A DNA stretch of 64,000 bases, taken from NCBI GenBank assembly GCA_025935755.1, contig JAICUQ010000001.1, forward strand, positions 1 to 64,000, given 5' to 3'. The notes under the pieces are model-generated. The model was not told the DNA's origin. It saw nothing but the letters and a program-made list of their open reading frames with translations, and made no database searches. Shown in pieces: positions 53,982 to 61,324 of the stretch; position 1 is the first letter of the stretch; each line of letters starts with the position of its first letter. Source of the DNA: Chthoniobacterales bacterium. GTDB taxonomy: Bacteria; Verrucomicrobiota; Verrucomicrobiia; Chthoniobacterales; UBA10450. Made by a program: the position numbers and the translations under genes.

Positions 53982-54157
53982 TACTGACCCGTGCGCTGGC
54001 GATAGCGCTTGGATTGGTTGGGATCCACCTTGCGCATTTTCTTTAACAAATCCTTCGTGTCCGGTCGCGAAACATCGGGCGAACGCGGGCCACCGCTGTC
54101 GCCTTGTTTTGGTCCCCACGGAGCCGGTTCTACCGGCTTTTGAATGCGCTCAGGCAT
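53981..54157 (-). CDS. UBact-type ubiquitin-like (Pup-like) protein
   Basis: A 58-residue, charged, probably disordered protein: it starts MPERIQKPVE, includes APWGPKQGDSGGP and RPDTKDLLKKMRKVDP and ends RYRQRTGQ. This pattern is that of UBact, the Pup analogue described in some Gram-negative bacteria carrying proteasomes. Like Pup it is expected to be attached through its C-terminal side chain to substrate lysines; the terminal Gln58 would first need deamidation by a Dop-like enzyme. The stop TAA shares a base with the prcB ATG. The reading upstream of 54157 is not part of the gene. Too short to be found by length filters. Confidence 0.93.
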   Translation of the reverse strand: MPERIQKPVEPAPWGPKQGDSGGPRSPDVSRPDTKDLLKKMRKVDPNQSKRYRQRTGQ

Positions 54158-54316
54158 GAAAAAACGTACGAGCAAAAGTTCGAAACGCAAGGGGCGCAGC
54201 GTCAATAGGCTTCTTAAATGGCTACAGTGCATTCGTTAACAGTTTGAAAAAACAATCGCTCGAACTGTCGAACCCGCTTGTCAGACAAATGCGCCGATGG
54301 CAACATTTCCGCAGCG
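54158..54316. promoter_or_regulatory. Divergent control region for UBact-prcBA and the LysM gene
   Basis: 159 bp between two genes transcribed apart. On the minus strand TTGACG (54205-54200) could be a -35 for the proteasome operon, but the -10 at the right distance (CGAACT) is poor. The region is AT-richer next to the UBact start (a run of T on the coding strand) and no Shine-Dalgarno is visible before its ATG. Confidence 0.3.
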
Positions 54317-54784
54317 ATGAAGGCAGCCGGCATTTTGTGCGCGATGAGCTCTTTCGCGCTTTGCATTGCGCTCGCGGAAACCCCCGCGTCGCCTGAGAAA
54401 AAAGGGACTGAACCCACGCAGCTCGAAGCGTTGGCAAAAAAGATTGACGAACAGAACGCCAAAATCGATGCGCTTTCTCAGGAGATTCTCAAACTGGAGC
54501 AACAACTCTCGCATTCCCGGCCCGGTGTGATGATAGGAGAAGCTTCGCCTGCGCCCGCAACCGGGACAGCTCCTGCTGCACCTGTACCGCATTCCGCTGC
54601 GGGAGGTAACACACATACGGTTGCACGCGGTGAAACTCTCACTTCCATCGCAAAGATGTACAAAGTGACCGTGGACGATCTGCAGAAAGCCAACAACATT
54701 GAAGACGGCCGTAAATTGCAGGCCGGCCAAACGATCACGATCCCGACGACATCACCTGCCGCGTCCGCCTCGCCGTCGCCCTGA
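54317..54784 (+). CDS. LysM domain secreted protein with coiled coil
   Basis: A 155-residue exported protein; ATG 54317 yields the signal peptide MKAAGILCAMSSFALCIALA. A coiled coil follows (LEALAKKIDEQNAKIDALSQ), then an Ala/Pro linker and one LysM motif at about 98-143 (HTVARGETLTSIAKMYKVTV, ANNIEDGRKLQAGQTITIP), which binds peptidoglycan glycan strands. The tail is Ser/Ala/Pro-rich. Divergent from the UBact operon. It precedes the GYF gene by 17 bp. Confidence 0.88.
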   Translation: MKAAGILCAMSSFALCIALAETPASPEKKGTEPTQLEALAKKIDEQNAKIDALSQEILKLEQQLSHSRPGVMIGEASPAPATGTAPAAPVPHSAAGGNTHTVARGETLTSIAKMYKVTVDDLQKANNIEDGRKLQAGQTITIPTTSPAASASPSP

Positions 54785-54801
54785 TCGACAAGAAAATTCC
54801 G

Positions 54802-55350
54802 GTGAACCAAAAGTGGTTTCTTCGCAAACACGAGGACGGTAGCACGTTCGGGCCGGTGCAGTTCGAGCAGATCACGCGTTGGGCTGCTGCGGCGCAGGTC
54901 GCGCCGCATGATACTCTTTCCAGTGATGGACAGACTTGGACCAAAGCGCCGATGCTTCCTCAGCTCGGCATGGACTGGCTGGTTGAACTAACGAGCGAGC
55001 ATTATTACGGACCGACCACCCTGGGTGCATTGCGGGAGTTTATTCGGCTCGGCGAAATCGACGGCGAAGCAGTCGTGATTAACACTTGCGATGGTATTCG
55101 CAGACAGATCCGCGAAATGCCCGACCTGTGGGAGACCGCCCAGTCCGGAGCCGATGAAAATCAATTCCAAATTCAACTCGACGATCCCGTCGGACCAGGT
55201 GTTGCGAAGATGTCTGTCCGTCTTCAGGAACGAATTCGCGATCTTGAACAGACGCTGCAGGAAGAACGCCGCGCCCTCGCCGACAGTCAGAAGCGCTATG
55301 ACGATCTCGAACGAAAATACCAGGATCTCTTACTGCGCGACCTGTCGTAA
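54802..55350 (+). CDS. GYF_2 (DUF4339) domain protein with C-terminal coiled coil
   Basis: A 182-residue protein starting at GTG 54802. Two GYF_2-like units are visible: WFLRKHEDGSTFGPVQFEQI TRW (about 5-55) and YYGPTTLGALREFIRLGEID (about 68-100). GYF_2 domains bind Pro-rich ligands or membrane partners. The C-terminal ~50 residues are a coiled coil (RLQERIRDLEQTLQEERRAL). No membrane segment. Likely co-transcribed with the LysM gene. Function unknown. Confidence 0.8.
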   Translation: MNQKWFLRKHEDGSTFGPVQFEQITRWAAAAQVAPHDTLSSDGQTWTKAPMLPQLGMDWLVELTSEHYYGPTTLGALREFIRLGEIDGEAVVINTCDGIRRQIREMPDLWETAQSGADENQFQIQLDDPVGPGVAKMSVRLQERIRDLEQTLQEERRALADSQKRYDDLERKYQDLLLRDLS

Positions 55351-55384
55351 GTCAGGCATCGAATCGCCGGCGTTTCCGTAACAT

Positions 55385-57226
55385 TTAAACCGGCAATCGC
55401 TCTTCTTCTTGTTCCGGTACTTCTGATGCGAGAATTCCCTGCTGCGGTTCTGGTTCCCGCTGGGGCGACGACTCCAAAAAGCTCTGCCGGCACAGCTGCG
55501 CGTATTTTTGATCCAGCGCGAGCAATTCATCGTGTGAGCCGCGCTCGATGACTCGGCCGTGATCGAGCACGAGAATTTGGTCCGCGTGCACGATCGTGGA
55601 AAGCCGGTGCGCAATTACAATGGACGTTCGATTCGCCATCAGATGTTCCAGCGCCTCCTGGATCAACCTTTCCGTCGCCGTATCCACACTCGCAGTTGCC
55701 TCATCAAGAATCAAAATCGGTGGATCTTTGAGCAGCGCGCGTGCAATCGAAAGCCGCTGCTTCTCGCCCACACTCAATTTAACACCGCGCTCACCGACAA
55801 CGCTCTCCACGCCCTGCGGCAAACGTTCGATGAACTGCCGGGCGTTCGCCGCGTCGATCGCGCGCCACAATTCGGCGTCGGCCGCGCCTGGCTTCCCCAT
55901 CAACAGATTTTCACGAATGGATCCGTTGAACAGAAAGCTTTCCTGCGTCACCACCCCAATCGCTTCGCGCAACGTGGGCAGGTCGTATTCGCGAATCGGC
56001 TTGTCATCGACGTAAATCTGGCCGGAATCGTATTCGTAAAAGCGGACCAGTAAATTCACCAGCGTCGATTTCCCCGCGCCAGTCGCGCCGACCAGCGCAG
56101 TTGTCGTGCCCGGCGGCGCGTGAAACGAAACGTGCTTTAGCGCGGGTAATCCTTCGGCATAACTGAAGCCCACGTTTTCGTACCGAATGTCGCCGATGAT
56201 TCGCTCTTTTGGACTGCGCAAACGTGTCTGCGCTTGTGAAGCGGCGACACGTAGCGGCGCTTGAAAACCTGGTTCGACGTTTTCGTCGAGGATCTCGAAC
56301 ACGCGCTCGCCCGCTGCGCGCCCGGCCTGGACCAATTGATTTAGCTGATGCAGCCGGCTGATCGGATCATAAAGAAATGCCGTGAGCATCAGGATCGCGA
56401 CGAGGTCGCCGATCTGTAACGTCCCATTCAAAACGGCATGACTGCCGAATCCCAGCACGAGCAACGCGCCGATCGCTTCGAACATCGACATCGAGGGCGA
56501 GTAAATCGCCCACGTCCGCATCACCACCAGCGTGGCGTGCCGCAATTGATCGCTGGCGCCATTGAAACGCGAGTGTTCCTCGCGTTCGCGGGCGAAACTC
56601 TTGATCTGCCGAATCCCGGCAAGATTGTCGTGCAACAAGGCGTTGATGTTTGAGGCAGCGCGCCGCTGTAATCGATAACGGCGGTGCGCGGTTAACGTGT
56701 AACCGAGCGCGCCCGCAATCAGGAGCGGCAAAGGCACCAGCGCGAGCAATGCGAGCATCGGGTTCAGATAAAACATCACCGCCATCACAATGATGATCTG
56801 TAAAACCGCGACGACGCCTTGCTCGATTCCATCGATCAGCACCCGCTCGACCGAGTTGACGTCTTCAATCACGCGCGTCATCAGGTCGCCCGTGGCCCGG
56901 TTATCAAACCAGCGCAGCGGCAGCAATTGAATGTGTGAATACAAATCGCTGCGCAGATCGAAAATCACTTTCTGCTCGAACGTGTTATTCAGGATGATCC
57001 GGAGCGCGTTAAAAAGGTGCTGAACAACAAAAGCCGCGGTGGCGAGCAAAAGAAGCGGTAGCAATTTGTCCGGCCGGTTGGCATACACCACATCGTCGAT
57101 GATCCATTTGGTTACGCCTGGAAAGACGATCACCATCAGCGTGCCCAGGATCGCGCACGCGAGCGTCCCGGCAGCCAAACCGGGATAGCGCTTTAGATAA
57201 GCGAATACGCGCCAAACCGTTTCCAT
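55385..57226 (-). CDS. MsbA-like ABC exporter (ATPase-permease fusion)
   Basis: A ~613-residue half-transporter exporting lipids, drugs or peptides. Six membrane helices fill residues about 18-310; the nucleotide-binding domain has Walker A GATGAGKST, Q-loop VTQESFLFNGSI, signature LSVGEKQRLSIARALL, Walker B ILILDEATASVD and H-loop IAHRLST. Overall the closest type is lipid A exporter MsbA/multidrug exporter, but specificity cannot be told. ATG 57226 (METVWRVFAYLKRYPG) is chosen; the alternative 57277 adds 17 residues. Ends tail to tail with the GYF gene. Confidence 0.93.
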   Translation of the reverse strand: METVWRVFAYLKRYPGLAAGTLACAILGTLMVIVFPGVTKWIIDDVVYANRPDKLLPLLLLATAAFVVQHLFNALRIILNNTFEQKVIFDLRSDLYSHIQLLPLRWFDNRATGDLMTRVIEDVNSVERVLIDGIEQGVVAVLQIIIVMAVMFYLNPMLALLALVPLPLLIAGALGYTLTAHRRYRLQRRAASNINALLHDNLAGIRQIKSFAREREEHSRFNGASDQLRHATLVVMRTWAIYSPSMSMFEAIGALLVLGFGSHAVLNGTLQIGDLVAILMLTAFLYDPISRLHQLNQLVQAGRAAGERVFEILDENVEPGFQAPLRVAASQAQTRLRSPKERIIGDIRYENVGFSYAEGLPALKHVSFHAPPGTTTALVGATGAGKSTLVNLLVRFYEYDSGQIYVDDKPIREYDLPTLREAIGVVTQESFLFNGSIRENLLMGKPGAADAELWRAIDAANARQFIERLPQGVESVVGERGVKLSVGEKQRLSIARALLKDPPILILDEATASVDTATERLIQEALEHLMANRTSIVIAHRLSTIVHADQILVLDHGRVIERGSHDELLALDQKYAQLCRQSFLESSPQREPEPQQGILASEVPEQEEERLPV

Positions 57227-57329
57227 TTGCAACAATTTTACTCGAAGCCCGCGAATCACGCGAATCGCTTCGGCCATTCACCCTGTTACGCGCGATTGGC
57301 GAATCCGGTTTCGTGGTTAAGGTTCGGGC

Positions 57330-57710
57330 GTGGCCAATGATTCGCATTCGTCCCCCGACCAAGTCCACATCGAACAGCTCGAAGTTTTCACGGTTATTGG
57401 CGTGTTAGAGCACGAGCGCAAAGGTTTACAACGGTTGACCATTTCTATCTCTTTTACGCCGTACCAAAAGGCGCAGGATTTGGCCGATGACATCGATAAG
57501 GCCGTCAACTATTCGGCCATCGCCGAGGAGACGCAACGTTTCGCGCGTGAACAATCTGTAAACCTTATCGAAACATTAGCGGACTATCTGGCTGCGCATT
57601 TACTCAGGACCTTTTCGATTCAAGATGTGACTGTCGAAATCCGGAAGTTCGCTTTGCAGGATGCAAAATACGTTTCTGTCAAGGCGACGCGAACTGCACG
57701 AATCGGCTGA
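57330..57710 (+). CDS. folB: Dihydroneopterin aldolase
   Basis: A 126-residue FolB-family protein that converts 7,8-dihydroneopterin to 6-hydroxymethyl-dihydropterin in folate synthesis. Key parts: IEQLEVFTVIGVLEHERKGL (with the conserved Glu of GVxxHER), the VNYSAIAEETQRFA segment, SVNLIETLADYLAAHLL and the C-terminal VEIRKFALQDAKYVSVKATR with the catalytic Lys. GTG start at 57330 keeps the family spacing. Length normal. Divergent from the ABC exporter. Confidence 0.92.
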   Translation: MANDSHSSPDQVHIEQLEVFTVIGVLEHERKGLQRLTISISFTPYQKAQDLADDIDKAVNYSAIAEETQRFAREQSVNLIETLADYLAAHLLRTFSIQDVTVEIRKFALQDAKYVSVKATRTARIG

Positions 57711-57988
57711 TCCAGAGCAGCGACTCTAGTGCCCGGTTTACGCGGCGAGTTTCTGGGCGACGGACAAAGCTGATGTGATTCCGGCGAGGGCACGCGCCCT
57801 CGCGTGCTGGCGACGCCGCCTCGCCATCGTGAACTTTCTTTCGATGCTCGGCCTCGGTTGCTCGCCGTCGGAGGTTTGACGCGAGGGCGCGGCAAACAGC
57901 GCGCGAGGGCGGGTGGGCTCCCCGGAGTCGAAGCGAACCTTTTGGCAGGACGTTTGCCGCTGAAGAAAGCGACCGCTACAATTGCCGG
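57711..57988. repeat. Intergenic region with GC-rich palindrome
   Basis: The sequence GCGAGGGCACGCGCCCTCGC (57784-57803) is a perfect 9-bp-stem palindrome with overlapping copies of GCGAGGGCG further on (57880-57915). No coding frame of natural composition is present. It belongs to the REP-like elements of the window; the last 40 bp are the leader of the NUDIX gene. Confidence 0.5.
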
Positions 57989-58582
57989 ATGAACGGCGGT
58001 CATTGGGAGACGATTTCAAGCGAGCAGCAGTTTGCTGATCGCAACCTCGAAGTTGTGATCGATCGTGTGCAAACACCAGGCCGTCCGGATCCCAGGTCCT
58101 GGACAATTGTGCATCGCAAACCGGCGGTCGTAATCGCGGCAATGACACGCGACGGGAAAATCATCCTTATTCGCCAGGAAAGGATTCCGATCGAACAAGC
58201 GATTTGGGAAATGGCATCGGGGCAGATCGACAATCACGATACCGACCCGGAGAACATCAAAAATGTGGCCCTGCGAGAGCTCAGAGAAGAAACCGGCTAC
58301 GAATTGGCAGCACGCGGCGAGCTTGTTTCGTTAGGCTATTTTTTTTCGTCACCGGGATTTACGGATGAGCGCGGGTATTTCTTTTTGGCCCGTCCGGTTC
58401 AACCATGCGCAGACGGCCCGGACCGGGAGGAAGGCGAATCGATTCTTGATTGCCGAGCATTCACCAGCGAAGAGATTCGCCGCATGATTGCGGAGAATGA
58501 AATTCGGGACGCCAATACACTTGGTATTTGCGCCAGGCTCGCCTCTCGCGGTCTTCTATCCATCGCGCCGCATCATGAGTAA
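57989..58582 (+). CDS. NUDIX hydrolase, ADP-ribose-pyrophosphatase-like
   Basis: A 197-residue NUDIX protein hydrolysing a nucleoside diphosphate linked to another moiety. The Nudix box reads ASGQIDNHDTDPENIKNVAL followed by RELREETGYE: the REUXEEXGU core is intact, while the segment before it is two residues longer than usual and the first Glu is replaced. VVIAAMTRDGKIILIRQERI and the SPGFTDERGYFFLAR segment are typical of the ADP-ribose group. ATG 57989. A hairpin CACCCG...CGGGTG (58711-58732) follows downstream. Confidence 0.88.
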   Translation: MNGGHWETISSEQQFADRNLEVVIDRVQTPGRPDPRSWTIVHRKPAVVIAAMTRDGKIILIRQERIPIEQAIWEMASGQIDNHDTDPENIKNVALRELREETGYELAARGELVSLGYFFSSPGFTDERGYFFLARPVQPCADGPDREEGESILDCRAFTSEEIRRMIAENEIRDANTLGICARLASRGLLSIAPHHE

Positions 58583-58772
58583 CCGGTGTGCCGTTCTCAT
58601 TGACACGCAGCTTCACCCGGGTGCGAAAACCAGAGCGGCCGGCAAGGCAGTTCAACCACTTCAAGCTGAGTCCAAAACCATTGAAATAGTTCGTGTTTCT
58701 TTCAGTTGGCTTCACCCGTCGAAAACCGGGTGTTAATGAAAAACGCCTGGACGTTTGGACGAAAGTAATTCG
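58583..58772. other. Non-coding gap with hairpin
   Basis: CACCCGTCGAAAACCGGGTG (58712-58731) forms a short stem that may end the NUDIX transcript, although no T-run follows. The remaining sequence has no supported ORF. The promoter of tatC would have to be here. Confidence 0.4.
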
Positions 58773-59555
58773 ATGGCGCTGCGAGACATCTTCAAATTCC
58801 GTGATCCCCCGGAGACTGAAACGTCAAAGCCGTTTCTAGAGCATCTGGAAGATCTCCGGTGGACTATTGTGAAGATGGCTCTCGCTCTTGGTATAGCGAT
58901 GATCATCTGTTTCGCGTTTCGCGGCACGCTGGTGCGGATTATCCAGGCGCCGCTCAACCATCTGGGGTCACAAGTCGGAACGCTCAAGGCGCTCGGGATC
59001 ACTGATTCAATCGTGATTTCATTTCATCTGGCGTTTTACGCCGGCATCATTTTGTCTTTCCCGCTGCTTCTGTATTTCCTGGCAGAATTCGTTTTGCCGG
59101 CGCTCACCGCAGTAGAGAAACGTTTTCTATTTCCAGCAATCGCCGTAAGCTTCGCGCTCTTTCTTTTCGGCGTCCTCGTCTGTTATTTCTGGTTGCTGCC
59201 GAAAACGATTCTTTTCTTTTTCCGAGACACCGAATCGCTTGGCTGGGCGCCGACTTGGACGGTACAACAGTACTACTCGTTCGTGACGCGATTCACCATC
59301 GGCTTTGGTCTGGCGTTCGAATTGCCTGTGGTGGTACTTGCGTTGGTCCGATTCGGTCTGGTCACATACCGGTTTATGGCGCGAACGCGCCCGTATGCGA
59401 TTGTGCTTATCTTTGTGCTGGCAACAGTGATCACGCCGACGCCAGATATTTTGACTTTGATCGCCATGGCACTGCCGATGTGCTTGTTATACGAAAGTTG
59501 CATCTGGATCGCATGGTTGATGGAGCGCCGCGCATCGAAACGGATCGCCAGTTAA
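58773..59555 (+). CDS. tatC: Sec-independent protein translocase TatC
   Basis: A 260-residue TatC, the receptor of the twin-arginine translocase. The N-terminal FLEHLEDLRWTIVKMALALG with the conserved HLxELR-type motif (here HLEDLR), six membrane helices, the periplasmic SFHLAFYAGIILSFPLLLYF, FVLPALTAVEKRF, and the GLAFELPVVVLALV segment are all typical. ATG 58773 preferred over TTG 58755. TatA/B are not in the window. A Tat-exported protein is encoded at 17607. Followed 4 bp later by the prepilin peptidase gene. Confidence 0.95.
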   Translation: MALRDIFKFRDPPETETSKPFLEHLEDLRWTIVKMALALGIAMIICFAFRGTLVRIIQAPLNHLGSQVGTLKALGITDSIVISFHLAFYAGIILSFPLLLYFLAEFVLPALTAVEKRFLFPAIAVSFALFLFGVLVCYFWLLPKTILFFFRDTESLGWAPTWTVQQYYSFVTRFTIGFGLAFELPVVVLALVRFGLVTYRFMARTRPYAIVLIFVLATVITPTPDILTLIAMALPMCLLYESCIWIAWLMERRASKRIAS

Positions 59556-59559
59556 CCAC

Positions 59560-60657
59560 GTGCAGCATTCGCCCCAGAATCTCGTTCTTAGCGTATTTGC
59601 GTTCGTGCTGGGCGCAGCGGTGGGCTCGTTTCTGAACGTTTGCATCTACCGTTGGCCGGTTGATCTCTCCATTAGCCGCCCACGCCGCTCGTTTTGTCCG
59701 CAGTGCAAACAACCGATTCCATGGCATCACAATCTTCCGCTGCTCAGCTGGCTCGCGCTCCGAGGCCGATGCGCGAACTGCAGCGCAAAAATTCCGTTTC
59801 GCTATTTCGCTGTCGAACTCGTTACCGCACTTTTGTTCCTAGCGATCTGGGAACGGTTCCCGTGGCAGGTGGCGATTGCGTACTGGATCTTCGTGTCATT
59901 GTTGATCATCGGAACGTTCATCGATTTTGAGCATTTCATTATTCCGGACCGTGTAACCATCGGCGGAACAATCGCGGGCATAGGTTGCAGCATCGTTGTT
60001 CCCGCCTTGATGCAGACAAATTCGCGCCTTGCAGCCGGTGTTCGCGCCGCGCTGGCCGCGGCGCTTGGTTACGTCATCCTCTGGATCGTGCTGGAAGCAG
60101 GAAAAATTGCTTTCGGCAGGAAACGTATTGAATTCGAAACGCCCACCCCATTCACCTGGGCAAAACGCGACGACGATGATGCTCATTTCACTGTAGGCAC
60201 TGAAGAAAGTCTCTGGAGCGAATACTTCGCGCGAGAAAAAGATCGCCTGCTTCTCAAATGCGACCAGGTGAGGATTGATGATCGCGAGTATGGCAGCCTG
60301 ACACTGGCTTTCCACTACGATCGGGTGAACGCCGACGGCAACGTGCTGATGCTCGATGATCTCACCCATATTTCTGGCGTCACGCGCGAGCTGGTCATTC
60401 CCCGCGAGGCGATGGGACGGGGCGACTTGAAATTTCTGGCGGCCATCGGCGCATTTCTTGGGTGGCGCGCAGTTTTGTTCAGCCTTTTCGCCGGATCGCT
60501 GCTCGGTTCGGTGATCGGATTAGTGACGCTCGTCGCCGGAAAACCTGTTTGGTCAGCCAAGCTCCCCTTTGGACCATATTTGGCATTTGGCGCATTGAGC
60601 TGGATGTTTTTCGGCGAAACAGTTCTGCACTGGTACGGAATGCTGCTCAGCCCCTAA
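59560..60657 (+). CDS. A24 prepilin peptidase with large cytoplasmic insertion
   Basis: A 365-residue type IV prepilin peptidase/methyltransferase. N-terminal domain: GSFLNVCIYRWP and zinc-binding Cys46, Cys49, Cys71, Cys74 (CPQC...CANC). The catalytic aspartates are Asp122 (GTFIDFEHFIIPD) and Asp289 (GRGDLKF). Between them sits an extra ~95-residue soluble insertion (about 188-283, including WSEYFAREKDRLLLKCDQVR). It cleaves and methylates pre-pilins and pseudopilins. GTG start 59560, 4 bp after tatC, implies one transcript. Membrane topology is eight helices. Confidence 0.93.
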   Translation: MQHSPQNLVLSVFAFVLGAAVGSFLNVCIYRWPVDLSISRPRRSFCPQCKQPIPWHHNLPLLSWLALRGRCANCSAKIPFRYFAVELVTALLFLAIWERFPWQVAIAYWIFVSLLIIGTFIDFEHFIIPDRVTIGGTIAGIGCSIVVPALMQTNSRLAAGVRAALAAALGYVILWIVLEAGKIAFGRKRIEFETPTPFTWAKRDDDDAHFTVGTEESLWSEYFAREKDRLLLKCDQVRIDDREYGSLTLAFHYDRVNADGNVLMLDDLTHISGVTRELVIPREAMGRGDLKFLAAIGAFLGWRAVLFSLFAGSLLGSVIGLVTLVAGKPVWSAKLPFGPYLAFGALSWMFFGETVLHWYGMLLSP

Positions 60658-60690
60658 TAGAATCGTGATCGGCCGGCCTGCATGACATGA

Positions 60691-61119
60691 GCTGGCGCTC
60701 TTGAGATTGACGACTTCGAATCTCCGGTAAGTACTTTCTACAAATGGATTTTCCTTCGGGACCCATGGACAGGCTTCTACAATTACGGACGCAGCACCCG
60801 CAAACACGGCATGCATCTCGTTCTGACTTTCGCTGATTACGAAGTTTCAGGCGACGGAAACGATGATATCGGCAATTTCGTTGTGATTGGGCGATTCGAC
60901 CGCACGAATGGTGAGTGCAACTGGATCAAGACATACATCCGTAGACACGACGTTTGCTACCGCGGCTTCCGCGAGGGCAAAGGGATCTGGGGAGTATGGG
61001 AGCTGCCGGGTGACTCAGGAGGTTTTCATATCTGGCCGCTCGGGCAAGAAGAAGGCGAACAGGATCAAGAGAGCGCAGAAGAACCGCTGCCGGTTGGAGC
61101 AGTTGCGACTGAGACATAA
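60691..61119 (+). CDS. Conserved hypothetical protein lacking a normal start (possible frameshift)
   Basis: The first ATG in frame is 60811 (102 residues), yet the preceding 40 codons from 60691 read as part of the same domain: DDFESPVSTFYKWIFLRDPW, TGFYNYGRSTRKHGMHLVLT. The whole domain continues FADYEVSGDGNDDIGNFVVI, IKTYIRRHDVCYRGFREGKG, GGFHIWP. No ATG, GTG or TTG lies in frame before 60811; ATG 60682 in this frame hits TGA at once, and ATG 60687 in another frame reads MSWRS then stop, one base out of register. A lost or frameshifted 5' end is likely. Function unknown. Confidence 0.6.
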   Translation, partial: AGALEIDDFESPVSTFYKWIFLRDPWTGFYNYGRSTRKHGMHLVLTFADYEVSGDGNDDIGNFVVIGRFDRTNGECNWIKTYIRRHDVCYRGFREGKGIWGVWELPGDSGGFHIWPLGQEEGEQDQESAEEPLPVGAVATET

Positions 61120-61324
61120 CTTGGGTTCGCAGTTAGTCCGACCGCTGCCTAACGGCAACATCCCAACGGCTGAGAACGGTAGCGTCGGCCGAATCGCATC
61201 CCCGACCGCTTTCTGGCACCGATCACCGGTCGGTTCCGTAGTAGAAGAAGAGACATGAGGTTTTGAAAGTTTATGAATCCAAACCGACGGAGAATTTCGT
61301 TACGCAACTGGTGAGCCAGGCGGG

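Noticed and set aside
53157-54119. Longer 320-codon version of prcB
   Set aside because: The extra 46 codons overlap the UBact gene in another frame; the ATG at 53981, coupled to the UBact stop, gives a normal propeptide.
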